From assembly GCA_964509545.1 (NCBI GenBank), contig CAZDXQ010000015.1:1-64000 (forward strand): 64,000 bases of DNA, written 5' to 3'. The notes below the pieces were generated by a model that made no database searches, had not been told where the DNA came from, and saw only the letters and a list, made by a program, of their open reading frames with translations. The position numbers and the translations under genes are program-made. This document shows, in pieces, positions 1 through 9,323 of the stretch. The DNA is from JADJWR01 sp964509545 (GTDB lineage: Bacteria; Pseudomonadota; Gammaproteobacteria; Burkholderiales; Burkholderiaceae_F). Within the stretch, counting starts at the first letter, position 1. Every line of letters starts with the position of its first letter.

Positions 1-50
1 CGCTCGCCTCGTGCGCCGCTTAAACGTATAGACATTTACGAGACACAACA

Positions 51-728
51 CTAGAACTTCTCCACCCACGGCCGCAGCTCGATCTCCCAGCTCCAGGCGC
101 TGCGCGGCTGCTGAACCAGGTGCCACATCGTCTGCGCGATGGCGTCCGGATCGAGCTGGCTGTCCGGCGTCGCCGCCGGCGGGTGGCTGCCGCGCACGCC
201 ACCGTCGATGATCACGTGCGCGACATGGATGTTCTGCGGCGCCAGTTCGCGCGCCATGCTCTGCGCCAGAGCACGCAGCGCGAACTTGCCCATGGCAAAC
301 GGCGCCGACTGCGCATAGCCCTTGACGCTCGCCGAGGCACCGGTGAAGACGATGGTGCCACCGCCGGCCGCGAGCATGCGCCGCGTCGCCTGCTGCGCGA
401 CAAGGAAGGCGCCGAAGGCGGTAACCTGCAGCGCGCGCTGCACGTCGTCGGCGGCAAGATCGACGAGCGCCCCGCGGCTTCGATAAGCGGGGTTGTACAA
501 CAGCACCGACAGCGGCGGCAGTTCGGCGTCGAGCCGCGCGAACAGCCGCGCGACTTCGTCGGCATTGGCCGCGTCGCAGGCCACGCGCAGCGCGCCCGGC
601 AGCGCCGGCGTGCGCTGCGCCTGGCTGCGCGAGGCAAGCGCGACGTGGTAGCCGTTTTCGCCGAGCAGGCGCGCGAACGAGGCGCTGATGCCGCTGCCAG
701 CGCCAACAATGAGGGCTGACTTGTCCAT
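51..728 (-). CDS. SDR-family oxidoreductase with Phe in place of the catalytic Tyr
   Basis: A 225-residue short-chain dehydrogenase/reductase with a Rossmann fold. The nucleotide-binding glycine motif GAGSGIS is at residues 9-15, and Ser132/Ser134 and Lys148 sit where the SDR active site is expected. The usual Tyr-x3-Lys reads Phe144-Ala-Met-Gly-Lys148, so the proton-donating tyrosine is missing. I start at the internal Met (MDKSALIVG) because the ten residues before it do not resemble the family. Substrate unknown. It stands alone, divergent from the DUF427 gene. It may be a non-classical SDR or a binding protein; the family call is firm, the activity is not. Confidence 0.85.
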   Translation of the reverse strand: MDKSALIVGAGSGISASFARLLGENGYHVALASRSQAQRTPALPGALRVACDAANADEVARLFARLDAELPPLSVLLYNPAYRSRGALVDLAADDVQRALQVTAFGAFLVAQQATRRMLAAGGGTIVFTGASASVKGYAQSAPFAMGKFALRALAQSMARELAPQNIHVAHVIIDGGVRGSHPPAATPDSQLDPDAIAQTMWHLVQQPRSAWSWEIELRPWVEKF

Positions 729-805
729 GACCACGCTCCCGACGACGTTGCGATGCAAACCGGCGAACAGTACGCTCGCCGCGAGACGGCGACGAGAAAT
801 CGCGC

Positions 806-1087
806 GTGAAAGCCATCTGGAACGGAAGGGTGATCGCCGAGAGCGACGACACCGTCGTCGTCGAAGGCAACCACTACTTTCCGGCCGAGTCGGTCAGGCG
901 CGAGTACCTGCTGCCAAGCGACACGCAGACGGTCTGCGGCTGGAAGGGCGTGGCCCGCTATTACTCGCTGCAGGTCGATGGCCGAACCAACAGGGACGCG
1001 GCATGGTTCTATGCCGAGCCAAAGCCTGCCGCCGCCCAGATCCGCGGCCGGGTGGCGTTCTGGAAAGGCGTTCGCGTCGAACCCTGA
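806..1087 (+). CDS. DUF427 domain protein
   Basis: A 93-residue protein that is entirely one DUF427 domain (also called NTP_transf_9). The recognisable family signatures are the N-terminal KAIWNG, the VVVEGNHYFP segment, the TVCGWKG segment and the C-terminal GRVAFWKGV. It starts at GTG (GTG AAA GCC), with a weak purine stretch upstream. Members are small cytoplasmic proteins of unknown biochemical role, widespread in soil bacteria. It is divergent from the SDR gene with a 77 bp gap. Confidence 0.85.
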   Translation: MKAIWNGRVIAESDDTVVVEGNHYFPAESVRREYLLPSDTQTVCGWKGVARYYSLQVDGRTNRDAAWFYAEPKPAAAQIRGRVAFWKGVRVEP

Positions 1088-1219
1088 CCGGTCGGATTCC
1101 GGCACACCCTTGACCATGCGCAATACGGGCGTTGCACCGACTTGCAGGACGTTCAGCCGCGATCGACGGGCGCAGCCCACGCGGATAGCCTGAATCCGGA
1201 TACGCGCCGGAATCTGCCG

Positions 1220-2410
1220 ATGAACGATACCCAGCCCGTGGCCGAATTCGCGCCGCCGAAGTTCGACGGTGCGAGCCTGCTGAACCTCGCCGCGACGGTC
1301 GACGCGGCGCTCGGCGGGGCTTCGCCCTATCCGCTGCTCGCCGATGCGCGGCTGCGCGAAGCGCTGCTCGGCGCGCGGCACCTCGTGCTGTGGCTGATCG
1401 ACGGGCTCGGTGTCGAACCGCTGCGCACGCTGGCGCCGCGCAGCGCGCTGGCATCGGCACTGCGCGGCGAGGTCGACGCGGTGTTCCCGTCGAGCACCGC
1501 GCCGACGCTGGTGACGCTGACCACAGGCCGCGCGCCGGCGGTGCATGCCGTGCCGGAGTGGTTCCTGTGGTTCGACGAACTCGGCGCGATCTACCGCTCG
1601 CTGCCGCTCGATGCACGCGATCCGGCCAGCGGAAAGCCGCCGATCGACGACCCCTCGGCGCTGTATCCGCAACCGTCGCTGATGGCACGCGCCAATCGCC
1701 CGTGCTTCGCCGTGCTGCCGGCAGCCATTGCCGACTCCGCGTTCAGCCGTCACGCGCACGCCGGCGCGCGCCGCGTGCCCTTTGGCGGCGAAGACGGATT
1801 CATCGACGCCATCAGCCGCGCCGTCGATGGCAGCCGCGACGGCTGCTACGTCTACGCGTATACGGACAGCTTCGACCAGACCGCGCACGAGTTCGGCGTC
1901 ATGAGCGACCACGCGCTGGCGGTCGTGCGTCGCCTCGACCGGCGCTTCCAGCGACTCGCCGAAGCCCTTTCGGCGCGCGGCGCGCTGCTCGTCGTCACCT
2001 CCGATCACGGCTTCATCGACGTGCCGTCGCACCTGCGCTTCCAGCTCGACTCGCTGCGCGAGGTCGCCGCCTGCCTGGAACGCCCGCTGTGCGGCGGCCC
2101 ACGCACGCCGTTCGTGTACGTGAAGGCGGAAAGGCACGACGATTTCGCGGCCGTGGTCGGGCGCGCGCTCGGCGAGCACTTCGTCGCCGTGCCGAGCACC
2201 GATCTGGTCGCGGCCGGCTGGTTCGGTCCGGAACCGCCGGACCCGCGCCTGCTGCGTCGCATCGGCACGCACATCCTGCTGCCGAAGTCCGGCGCCTATC
2301 TCGTCGATCACGTTGCGGGCGAGTACCTGACTTCGCTGATCGGCGTTCACGGCGGCCTGTCGAGCGCCGAACGCCGCGCGCCGCTGATCGTCGCCGGCGC
2401 CGTGCGCTGA
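1220..2410 (+). CDS. Type I phosphodiesterase / nucleotide pyrophosphatase family protein
   Basis: A 396-residue protein of the alkaline-phosphatase superfamily (PF01663 type). Metal-site signatures appear in the expected order: WLIDGLG with the first Asp, FPSSTAPT with the nucleophilic Ser/Thr, the YTDSFDQTAHE segment with Asp and His, and TSDHGF with Asp and His. It probably hydrolyses phosphodiester or nucleotide pyrophosphate bonds; the substrate is not evident. No signal peptide is obvious. I use the ATG at 1220 (MNDTQPVAEF) because the 26 residues upstream in frame look non-coding. Confidence 0.8.
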   Translation: MNDTQPVAEFAPPKFDGASLLNLAATVDAALGGASPYPLLADARLREALLGARHLVLWLIDGLGVEPLRTLAPRSALASALRGEVDAVFPSSTAPTLVTLTTGRAPAVHAVPEWFLWFDELGAIYRSLPLDARDPASGKPPIDDPSALYPQPSLMARANRPCFAVLPAAIADSAFSRHAHAGARRVPFGGEDGFIDAISRAVDGSRDGCYVYAYTDSFDQTAHEFGVMSDHALAVVRRLDRRFQRLAEALSARGALLVVTSDHGFIDVPSHLRFQLDSLREVAACLERPLCGGPRTPFVYVKAERHDDFAAVVGRALGEHFVAVPSTDLVAAGWFGPEPPDPRLLRRIGTHILLPKSGAYLVDHVAGEYLTSLIGVHGGLSSAERRAPLIVAGAVR

Positions 2411-2581
2411 TGCCGGCTGTTTGCGCGATGCCGACGGCGGCACGCTGAAACCGTTTCGACTCGGGCAGGACGCCGCGCGCCCGACGCTTGCTCATATTGC
2501 AGCGGTGGGACGCCGCTGCCCGGCGCGCAGGCGCCTTGGGTACGATGCCGCCCGCCCCACCGTCCGCCAAGGCCACGCAAC

Positions 2582-4534
2582 GTGTCAAACGTCGTCACTG
2601 CCCGTTTCGGCGCGTGGGCTTCGCCGCTGTCGGCCGCAGCCATGGCCACGGCTTCGGTTACGATCGAGTACGCCCGCGCGCACGGCGGCCGGCTGTACTG
2701 GGTCGAGAAGCGACCGGACGAGGGTGGTCGCAACGCACTGCTGACGCGCGATGCGGCGGGCCGCGCCGTCGAAGCGATACCGGCGCGGTTCAGCGTGCGC
2801 AGCCGCGTGCACGAGTACGGCGGCCTGCCCTTCGCCCATGCCGGCGAACGGCTGCTGTTCTGCCACGACGCCGACCAGCGCCTGTACCTGCTCGACGATG
2901 ACGGCGCGCAGCCGCTGACGCCTGCCGGATTCCGCTACGCCGACGGCGCGGCGACGGCCGAAGGCGAGCGCGTCTTTTTCGTGCGCGAGGATCACAGCGC
3001 GCCCGGCGAGGCGAAGAACACCGTGGTCGCGATCGACCCTTCGCGCCCGTCGGCAGGTGCGGTGCTGTATGCGCAGGCCGATTTCGTCGCTTATCCGCGG
3101 CCGAGCGCCGACGGCAGGCGGCTCGCGTTCATCAGCTGGAACCATCCGCAGATGCCGTGGGACGGCACGCGCCTGCATATCGGCACGCTCGCCGGCGACG
3201 CACTGCTCGGCCTGCAGACCGTGGCCGGCGGCACGGACGAGTCGGTGCTGGAGCCGAACTGGGATGCCGACGGCAGCCTGTACTTCCTGTCCGATCGCGG
3301 CGGCTGGTGGAACCTGCATCGGCTGCGCGGCGGCATGGTCGAGGCCGTCACCGCGCTGCAGGCCGAAATCGGCGGGCCGCTGTGGCAGCTGGGCGAGTCG
3401 AGCTACGTGCTGCTCGGCGACGGCCGTGCGCTGGCACGACTTTGCCGCCATGGGCGCGATGTGCTGGCACTCGTCGACCTGTCCACCGGCAGCGCGACTG
3501 CGCTGGCACTGCCGCACGTCGCCTTCCGCGCGATCGGAAGGCTCGATGCGCGCACCGCCTTCGCCATCGCCGCGGCCGAGGACGACCTGCCCGAGCTGAT
3601 CACGATCGACCTCGCGAGCGGCCGGCACCGGGTCGTGCGCCGCACGGTCGCCACGCCGCCGCTGCCGCAGGCGTTCATCTCCCGTGCCGAAGCGATCGAG
3701 TTCCCGACCGCGCCCGGCGCCGATGGCGCGCCGCGCCGCGCGCATGCCTTCTTCTATCCGCCATGCAACCCCGGCTTCGTTGCGCCGGCAGGCGACAGGC
3801 CGCCGCTGATCGTCGCGCTGCACGGCGGACCGACGGCGCACAGCGCGCCGAACCTGAACCTGAACCGGCAGTTCTGGACGACGCGCGGCTTCGCGGTGGT
3901 CGACGTCAACTACGGCGGTTCGACGAGCTTCGGCCGGGCCTACCGCGAGCGCCTGCGGGGCCAGTGGGGCGTGGTCGATCTTGCCGATACCGTGGCCGCG
4001 GTTCGATTCCTGGTCGATGCCGGACGCGTCGATTCCCGGCGCGTGGTGATCCGCGGCGGCAGCGCCGGAGGGTTCACCGTGCTGTGCGCGCTCGCCTTCA
4101 CCAGCCTGTTCGCCGCCGGCATCAACTATTTCGGCGTGGCCGACCTCGAGATGCTCGCCACCAACACGCACAAGTTCGAAAGCCGCGATCTGCACAACCT
4201 GGTCGCGCCGCTGCCGGAGGGCCGCGACATCTATCGCGCGCGCAGCCCGCTCAATCACCTGCAGCAGATGAACGCGGCGCTGATCACCTTCCAGGGTGCC
4301 GAGGACAGGGCCGTGCCGCCGGAACAGAGCCGCGCGATCGTCGCCGCCGTGCGCGACCGAGGCTGTCCCGTCGCCTACCTCGAGTTCGAAGGCGAGCAGC
4401 ACGGCTTGCGCCGCGCCGCGAACATCGCCCGGGCATTGGAAGCGGAGCTTTATTTCCTCGGCCGGGTGCTGGGATTCACGCCGGCCGATGAAGTCGCACC
4501 GGTGCCGATCGACAACCTCGACGGAGCCGGCTGA
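2582..4534 (+). CDS. S9 family serine peptidase (dipeptidyl/acylaminoacyl-peptidase-like)
   Basis: A 650-residue prolyl-oligopeptidase family enzyme. The N-terminal half is a beta-propeller-like region. The C-terminal alpha/beta hydrolase holds GGSAGG with nucleophile Ser494, Asp575 in GAEDRAV and His607 in EGEQHG, so the triad is complete. The oxyanion region HGGPTAH lies upstream of Ser494. There is no signal peptide, consistent with cytoplasmic trimming of peptides. The start is GTG, the first good in-frame start. The gene ends exactly where the TonB-dependent receptor begins, so the two are probably co-transcribed. Confidence 0.88.
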   Translation: MSNVVTARFGAWASPLSAAAMATASVTIEYARAHGGRLYWVEKRPDEGGRNALLTRDAAGRAVEAIPARFSVRSRVHEYGGLPFAHAGERLLFCHDADQRLYLLDDDGAQPLTPAGFRYADGAATAEGERVFFVREDHSAPGEAKNTVVAIDPSRPSAGAVLYAQADFVAYPRPSADGRRLAFISWNHPQMPWDGTRLHIGTLAGDALLGLQTVAGGTDESVLEPNWDADGSLYFLSDRGGWWNLHRLRGGMVEAVTALQAEIGGPLWQLGESSYVLLGDGRALARLCRHGRDVLALVDLSTGSATALALPHVAFRAIGRLDARTAFAIAAAEDDLPELITIDLASGRHRVVRRTVATPPLPQAFISRAEAIEFPTAPGADGAPRRAHAFFYPPCNPGFVAPAGDRPPLIVALHGGPTAHSAPNLNLNRQFWTTRGFAVVDVNYGGSTSFGRAYRERLRGQWGVVDLADTVAAVRFLVDAGRVDSRRVVIRGGSAGGFTVLCALAFTSLFAAGINYFGVADLEMLATNTHKFESRDLHNLVAPLPEGRDIYRARSPLNHLQQMNAALITFQGAEDRAVPPEQSRAIVAAVRDRGCPVAYLEFEGEQHGLRRAANIARALEAELYFLGRVLGFTPADEVAPVPIDNLDGAG

Positions 4535-6778
4535 TTGCGCCTTTGGCCGCGATCGCTGCTGGCCTGCGCCTGGCTGGGGACGGCACAGGCGCAGGCCCCG
4601 CCGGCCGAACCCGGCAGCGAGGCGGCCGCGCCTGGCCGCGGCACGGAGTCGCCGCAGACGCGGCCGGCGCAGAAGCTCGAACGGGTCGAGATCTCGCGCG
4701 ATCGCGACAGCGAGATGCGGCGCAATTCGAGCGCGTCGCGCATCGTCATCGGCAGGGACGAGATCGACCGCTACGGCGACAGCTCGATTGCCGAAACGCT
4801 GCGCCGGCTGCCGGGCGTGACCAGCGGCGGGCGGCCGGGACGCGGCGGCGAGCCGCGGCTGCGCGGCATGGGCGGCGGCTACACGCAGATCCTCGTCAAC
4901 GGCGAACGGATGCCGCCCGGCTTTTCGCTCGAGTCGCTGCCGCCGGAGCAGGTCGAGCGCATCGAGATCCTGCGCGCGCCGACGGCCGAATACGGCGCGC
5001 GCGCCGTCGCCGGCACGATCAACATCGTCCTGCGCGAAGCGCCGGCGCAGCGGCTGAACGAACTGCGCCTTAACCTGGCAGCCGAGCGCGGGCTGCTGCA
5101 GCCGCAGCTCTCGCTGACCCGCAACGACACTTTCGACGGCGGCGCCTACAACGGCACGCTGACGGTCAACCGCAACGACCGCCGCGACGACGTCGACAAT
5201 CGCAGCCTCGTCGAGGACCTTGCCACCGGCGCGACAGCGCTCGATCAGCACGAAACGGGCACCGGCCGGAGCCGTCACGAAAGCCTGCACCTGAACGGTC
5301 GCCTGCAATGGCGGCCGGCAACCGGCCGCTCCCTGGAACTGCGGCCGTTCGCCGTTGCCTCGCAGAGCGCGAGCGATTCGTCGCTCGATCTGCGGCAAAG
5401 CGTCGGCAGTTCGCCGCCGCCGTATGCGAACGCCGGCACCGGCGCCGACAGCCGCTATTCGATGCTGCGCGTCAACGCGCAGGCGCAACAGCAGTTCACC
5501 GAGGCGAACCGGCTGGAGCTGCGCGGCCACACCGGAGCTTCACGCTGGCGCCGCGACTCTCTGCGCGTCGAGTCCGATGCCGATGGCGCGGCCGTGCGCC
5601 GGGTCGACGAGCGCACGCGCAGCCGCGACCGCAGCTGGAGCGCCATCGGCAAGGTGGCGCACAGGACCTCGACCGCGCACAGCCTGCTCGGTGGCTGGGA
5701 AGCAGAGGCGGCCAGCCGCAGCCAGCGGCGCACGACGCTCGAAAACGGCGTGCTGCAGGCGGCGGATCTCGGCGAGGTGTTCGACGCCTCGACCCGACGG
5801 CTGGCGATGTATCTGCAGGACGAGTTCAACGCGATGCCGCGCATCGCGCTGTCGGCCGGCCTGCGCTGGGAACGGATCAGCACGCGCAGCGATGGCGCCG
5901 AGACCGGCGTGCGCAACCGCAGCGACGTGTGGACGCCGCTGGCACACGTGCTGTGGCGACCGCGGGAGGACGCCCGCGACCAGGTCCGCCTCAGCCTGAC
6001 GCGGGGCTATCGCTCGCCGGCCCTGCACGAACTGATCGCCCGGCCGTCGATCTCTCTGCGCTATCCGCTGCCGGGCGGCAATATTGCGACCAGCGCCGAC
6101 TGGGCCGGCAACCCCGCACTGAAACCGGAGATCGCCCGCGGCATCGATCTCGCGTACGAGAAATACCTCGCCCAGGGCGGCGTGCTCAGCGCCAACCTGT
6201 TCGGCCGCCGCATTGCCGACCTGATCCGCAACCTCACCGCGCTCGAACAGGTGCCGTGGGCCGATGTGCCGCGCTGGGTCACCCGGCCGCGCAACGTCGG
6301 CGGCGCGACCGTGCTCGGCCTCGAGCTCGAGGCAAAGTTCCGTCTCGACGAATTTGGTGCCGCGGCGCTGCCGCTCAGTGTCAACGCCAACGCGAGTCTG
6401 TTCCGTTCACGCGTCGACAGCGTGCCCGGCCCGGACAATCGCATCGACCAGCAGCCGCGCGCCACGGCGAACCTCGGCATCGAATATCGGCCGCGCGCGC
6501 TGCCGCTGCGCCTCGGCGGCAGCGTGAACTGGACGCCCGCAACCACGACCCGGCGCAGCGAGGAACAAACCTACTCGGTCAGCCGCAAGCGCGTTGCCGA
6601 TGCCTACGCCCTGTGGCTGCTCGACGCCGATACCCGCCTGCGCCTTTCCGTCGGCAACCTGCTGCCGCGCGACTTCACCACATCGAATGCGTTCATTGCG
6701 CAGGACGAACGCCAGACGAGCATCGGCAGCGGCGCGACGCACCTGAGCGCCGCGGTTCGGCTCGAAATGAAGCTGTGA
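4535..6778 (+). CDS. TonB-dependent outer-membrane receptor
   Basis: A 747-residue outer-membrane receptor. A signal peptide (MRLWPRSLLACAWLGTAQA) is followed by a plug domain at about residues 55-165 with typical signatures (ETLRRLPGV, GGYTQILVNGERM, VERIEILRAP, AVAGTINIVLR), then a long beta-barrel region with many Arg/aromatic strands. The start is TTG, directly after the S9 peptidase stop (TGATTG), and GGAG eight bases upstream supports it. The last residue is Leu rather than the usual aromatic. Ligand unknown; coupling to a peptidase gene would fit peptide uptake, but that is inference. Confidence 0.87.
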   Translation: MRLWPRSLLACAWLGTAQAQAPPAEPGSEAAAPGRGTESPQTRPAQKLERVEISRDRDSEMRRNSSASRIVIGRDEIDRYGDSSIAETLRRLPGVTSGGRPGRGGEPRLRGMGGGYTQILVNGERMPPGFSLESLPPEQVERIEILRAPTAEYGARAVAGTINIVLREAPAQRLNELRLNLAAERGLLQPQLSLTRNDTFDGGAYNGTLTVNRNDRRDDVDNRSLVEDLATGATALDQHETGTGRSRHESLHLNGRLQWRPATGRSLELRPFAVASQSASDSSLDLRQSVGSSPPPYANAGTGADSRYSMLRVNAQAQQQFTEANRLELRGHTGASRWRRDSLRVESDADGAAVRRVDERTRSRDRSWSAIGKVAHRTSTAHSLLGGWEAEAASRSQRRTTLENGVLQAADLGEVFDASTRRLAMYLQDEFNAMPRIALSAGLRWERISTRSDGAETGVRNRSDVWTPLAHVLWRPREDARDQVRLSLTRGYRSPALHELIARPSISLRYPLPGGNIATSADWAGNPALKPEIARGIDLAYEKYLAQGGVLSANLFGRRIADLIRNLTALEQVPWADVPRWVTRPRNVGGATVLGLELEAKFRLDEFGAAALPLSVNANASLFRSRVDSVPGPDNRIDQQPRATANLGIEYRPRALPLRLGGSVNWTPATTTRRSEEQTYSVSRKRVADAYALWLLDADTRLRLSVGNLLPRDFTTSNAFIAQDERQTSIGSGATHLSAAVRLEMKL

Positions 6779-6953
6779 CCGTGCGATGCGGGTGTACACC
6801 GGCGGCGGGTCGCCGGGTTGTCGCCACGCAGCAGGCCGGCGACCGGCGCCAGCAAGGCCGACGGCCTGCGCTTTCGCCGACAGGGCTCGCCGGCGATGCT
6901 GGATGCAGGTGCCGGCTTACGCTCGTTCGTGAACAAAGGTGGAAGGCAGGCTC

Positions 6954-7226
6954 ATGTTGCGTGGATTGCCGATGGTCGTGCTGCTGCTTTGCGCAGCACG
7001 GTCGGCACCGCCAGCGGCGCCTTCGGCCGACGGCGCACCGCTCGCCGCGGCCGCGCGCGGCGATGCGTCGGAGGTCGGGCGCCTGCTGGCGGTGGGCGCC
7101 AGCGTCACCGTCCGCGACACCGAGGGTCGCACCGCGCTGCTCGCCTTATGCCGCGAGTACCGCGCGCGGCTGTCGCCGCTGACGCTGCGCGAGGCGCTCA
7201 AGTCCGTCGCCCGCCGCGGCCGCTGA
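6954..7226 (+). CDS. Small exported protein with one ankyrin-like repeat
   Basis: A 90-residue protein with a hydrophobic, cleavable-looking N-terminus (MLRGLPMVVLLLCAARS) followed by one ankyrin-type unit: the segment from APLAAAARGDASEVGRLLAVGA to DTEGRTALLALC has the loop-helix-helix spacing of that repeat. A purine-rich GGAAGG lies a few bases before the ATG. A GTG five codons earlier is possible. A single repeat cannot form a stable ankyrin stack alone, so the function is open. It follows the TonB receptor after 175 bp with no recognised signal between. Confidence 0.6.
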   Translation: MLRGLPMVVLLLCAARSAPPAAPSADGAPLAAAARGDASEVGRLLAVGASVTVRDTEGRTALLALCREYRARLSPLTLREALKSVARRGR

Positions 7227-7437
7227 TTTTCGCCGGCAATGCCGCATCGCGCCGGCGTGCGCCAACCGTCATCCTTGCGGCGGTTCATCGCCCCGCACTG
7301 CCGGTCCCACGGCTGCCGGCGACCTGCTGGTCGTCACCTGCGGGCGCACCATGCGACCGCTCGAATGAAACGGCGGCGGACATCGTGTCGATGGGGGGCG
7401 CGCCGCCGATGGCGAACCCCGGCCGCGCGTTGCAGCG

Positions 7438-7614
7438 TCAGTGGACAGCAGGCGCCGTAACCGTGATTTGCTCGAGCGCGACGACGCTCACGCCCCCGGC
7501 TTCACCGGGTTGCATGCCGAAGACAGTGGCGCCGAGCACGGTGGAGCTGGCCAGCAGGGCGGCGGCGAGAGCGGTGAGGCGGGTGCTGATCGGAGCGGTG
7601 AAGCTGCCGTTCAT
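7438..7614 (-). CDS. Small exported hypothetical protein
   Basis: A 58-residue protein starting MNGSFTAPISTR, with a hydrophobic stretch (LTALAAALLASSTVLGATVFG) that reads as a signal peptide or anchor, and a short tail ending VVALEQITVTAPAVH. AAAGGA lies eight bases before the ATG, which decides this start over the longer upstream frame. The EQITVTAP-type tail resembles short secreted hypotheticals of Burkholderiales. No function can be assigned. The 280 bp upstream, to the next gene at 7895, hold nothing else I can recognise. Confidence 0.55.
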   Translation of the reverse strand: MNGSFTAPISTRLTALAAALLASSTVLGATVFGMQPGEAGGVSVVALEQITVTAPAVH

Positions 7615-7894
7615 GTTCGTTCCTTTGATTGTCTGCATAGCGCGTTGGCGACGCAACGGACTGTAGGCAGCCGCCCTTGACGGCACGAGCGGATTGCGAC
7701 GTATTGCGCAATTCGCTGGCTGAACTGCAAAGGCCGTTTCGTCGCGCGACGTGCGGGCCGCCCGATTCATGCCTGGGTTTCGGCGCTTCGTCGCCCCTGG
7801 CGGCATTTCGGCGCGTCTTCGCCATGGCCGGCCGCACGTGCGGACCCGCCGGCGACGCAGGCATCGTGATGCGACAGGCGGCGGCGAGTGTCGA

Positions 7895-8737
7895 TCAGGC
7901 GAGAAAAGGCCGTCCGGCCAGCGCCTGCAGGAACGTGAAGACGATCAGCGCGACATACGCTGCCGTGACCGACCACAGCGCATGGTGCGCGTGCCGGATG
8001 CCGGAGGCGGCGATCAGCGCCCCGGCCAGCGGCAACGCCTGGTGCGCGTGCAGGGCCCAGAAATGCGCCACGCGCAGGTCGCCGCCGCTGCGCGACCAGC
8101 CCAGCACCGGCAGGCCGCCCGCATCCGAAGGCACGCCGCCCACCCAATGGCCGTTGCCCGACGACAGATAGCCGGCGGTCAGCAGCGTGCCCACGAACGC
8201 CACAACTGCGCCGGCGACGAGCGACGACCGAAACACCGGCGCCAGTCTTATCGTGCGATCGCGGGCGATCATCACGCCTTGCACGAAGATCGCGGCGACC
8301 AGCACCACCGCGCCGATGCCGGCGGCTGAGTACGCCAGAGCCCAGGGCAGCGACTGCCGGTTGAAGTGCGACGGCACACCCTTCGTCGCGGCCGCGATCA
8401 GCCAGAGCATTTCGAGCAGACCGGCGCCGATCGCTGCGCCGATCACGAAGCGCCCGCCGCGGCGGCGCTGCGCTTGCTGCGGCAGGTAGCCGAAGAACCA
8501 TGCCAGTGTGGCGAAGTACAGCGCCAGCGAAAGCAGGAACTTCGTTGGTTTGATCCAGACGCTGATGTCGTGCGTCAGCCGCGGATCGATCTGCATCGCC
8601 AGCAGGCAGGGCAGCGTCGCCACAGCCGCCAGTTGCGCCGCGGCAGCCAGTTGCGGCTGACGGCGCTCGAGTCCCATCCGCAGCCCGCGGGCGGCGAGGA
8701 ACCTTGGCCAGCCGGTGCTTGTGCTTGCGCTCATCAT
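7895..8737 (-). CDS. Multi-pass membrane protein of unknown function
   Basis: A 280-residue integral membrane protein with about seven hydrophobic segments, starting near residue 30 and continuing to the C-terminus. His residues sit at membrane borders (HFNRQSLPW, HFWALHAHQALPLAG, HAHHALWS), which might bind metal or heme; that is inference only. GAGGA lies seven bases before the ATG. It begins 34 bp after the ABA4-like gene and is probably co-transcribed with it, opposite a TetR regulator. I do not recognise the family. Confidence 0.7.
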   Translation of the reverse strand: MMSASTSTGWPRFLAARGLRMGLERRQPQLAAAAQLAAVATLPCLLAMQIDPRLTHDISVWIKPTKFLLSLALYFATLAWFFGYLPQQAQRRRGGRFVIGAAIGAGLLEMLWLIAAATKGVPSHFNRQSLPWALAYSAAGIGAVVLVAAIFVQGVMIARDRTIRLAPVFRSSLVAGAVVAFVGTLLTAGYLSSGNGHWVGGVPSDAGGLPVLGWSRSGGDLRVAHFWALHAHQALPLAGALIAASGIRHAHHALWSVTAAYVALIVFTFLQALAGRPFLA

Positions 8738-8771
8738 TCGTCTTCCTCGGTCAAGTCGGCACGCATGGCGT

Positions 8772-9233
8772 TCAGGGCACCGGCAAAGGCAGCGGTGCCG
8801 CGCCGGCGCGGCTGCGCAGCAGATAGAAGCGAAGCGCCATGAACGCCAGCCAGCCCAGTGGACCGAACATCAGGGTCAGGATCAGGCAGGGCACGAGCAG
8901 CCAGCGCGACATGCCGAGACGCCGCGCCTGCTCGCGCTCCCACAGGCCGACCAGCAGATCGAAGGCAAGGTAGTGGACCCAGCCGGCCAACAACAGGCCG
9001 CGGTGCTCGAACAGCCGCGCGACTTGATCGAGGCTGCCGAAGCCACCGCTGCCGGAACTCCAGAACGCAGCCAACAGGGCCGCGTAGACGATGCTGACCG
9101 CCAGCGCGATCAGCACCACGGTCAGGCGCGGCGCATCGATGCGATAGGGCAGGAGCGCGAGCAGCAGCCAGCCGGCCCACGCGGCGTTGGTGGCCAGCGA
9201 GAACAGCAAATCGAAGGAGAGCCCGGTTTCCAT
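8772..9233 (-). CDS. ABA4-like (DUF4281) membrane protein
   Basis: A 153-residue, four-helix membrane protein. The signatures LFEHRGLLLAGWVHYLAFDLLVG and MFGPLGWL match the ABA4/DUF4281 family, named for a plant neoxanthin-synthesis factor but common in bacteria where its role is unknown. It is first of a two-gene left-pointing unit with the 280-residue membrane protein and is divergent from the TetR-type regulator at 9324, a common arrangement for a repressor and its targets. Confidence 0.8.
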   Translation of the reverse strand: METGLSFDLLFSLATNAAWAGWLLLALLPYRIDAPRLTVVLIALAVSIVYAALLAAFWSSGSGGFGSLDQVARLFEHRGLLLAGWVHYLAFDLLVGLWEREQARRLGMSRWLLVPCLILTLMFGPLGWLAFMALRFYLLRSRAGAAPLPLPVP

Positions 9234-9323
9234 GCGCGCAACCCGATTTAGACATCGTCCAGATTCGGCACGCGAAGTTATCGGCTAAACTAGGCAGTGT
9301 CAAGAACTGGACGGGAAACGCGG

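Noticed and set aside
212..2443. 743-residue open frame on the minus strand
   Set aside because: Antisense to the phosphodiesterase and SDR genes; Arg-rich, no domain. Long shadow frames are expected at this GC content.
2585..5530. 981-residue open frame on the minus strand
   Set aside because: Antisense to the S9 peptidase and TonB receptor, both of which have full motif sets; composition is Arg/Ala/Gln noise.
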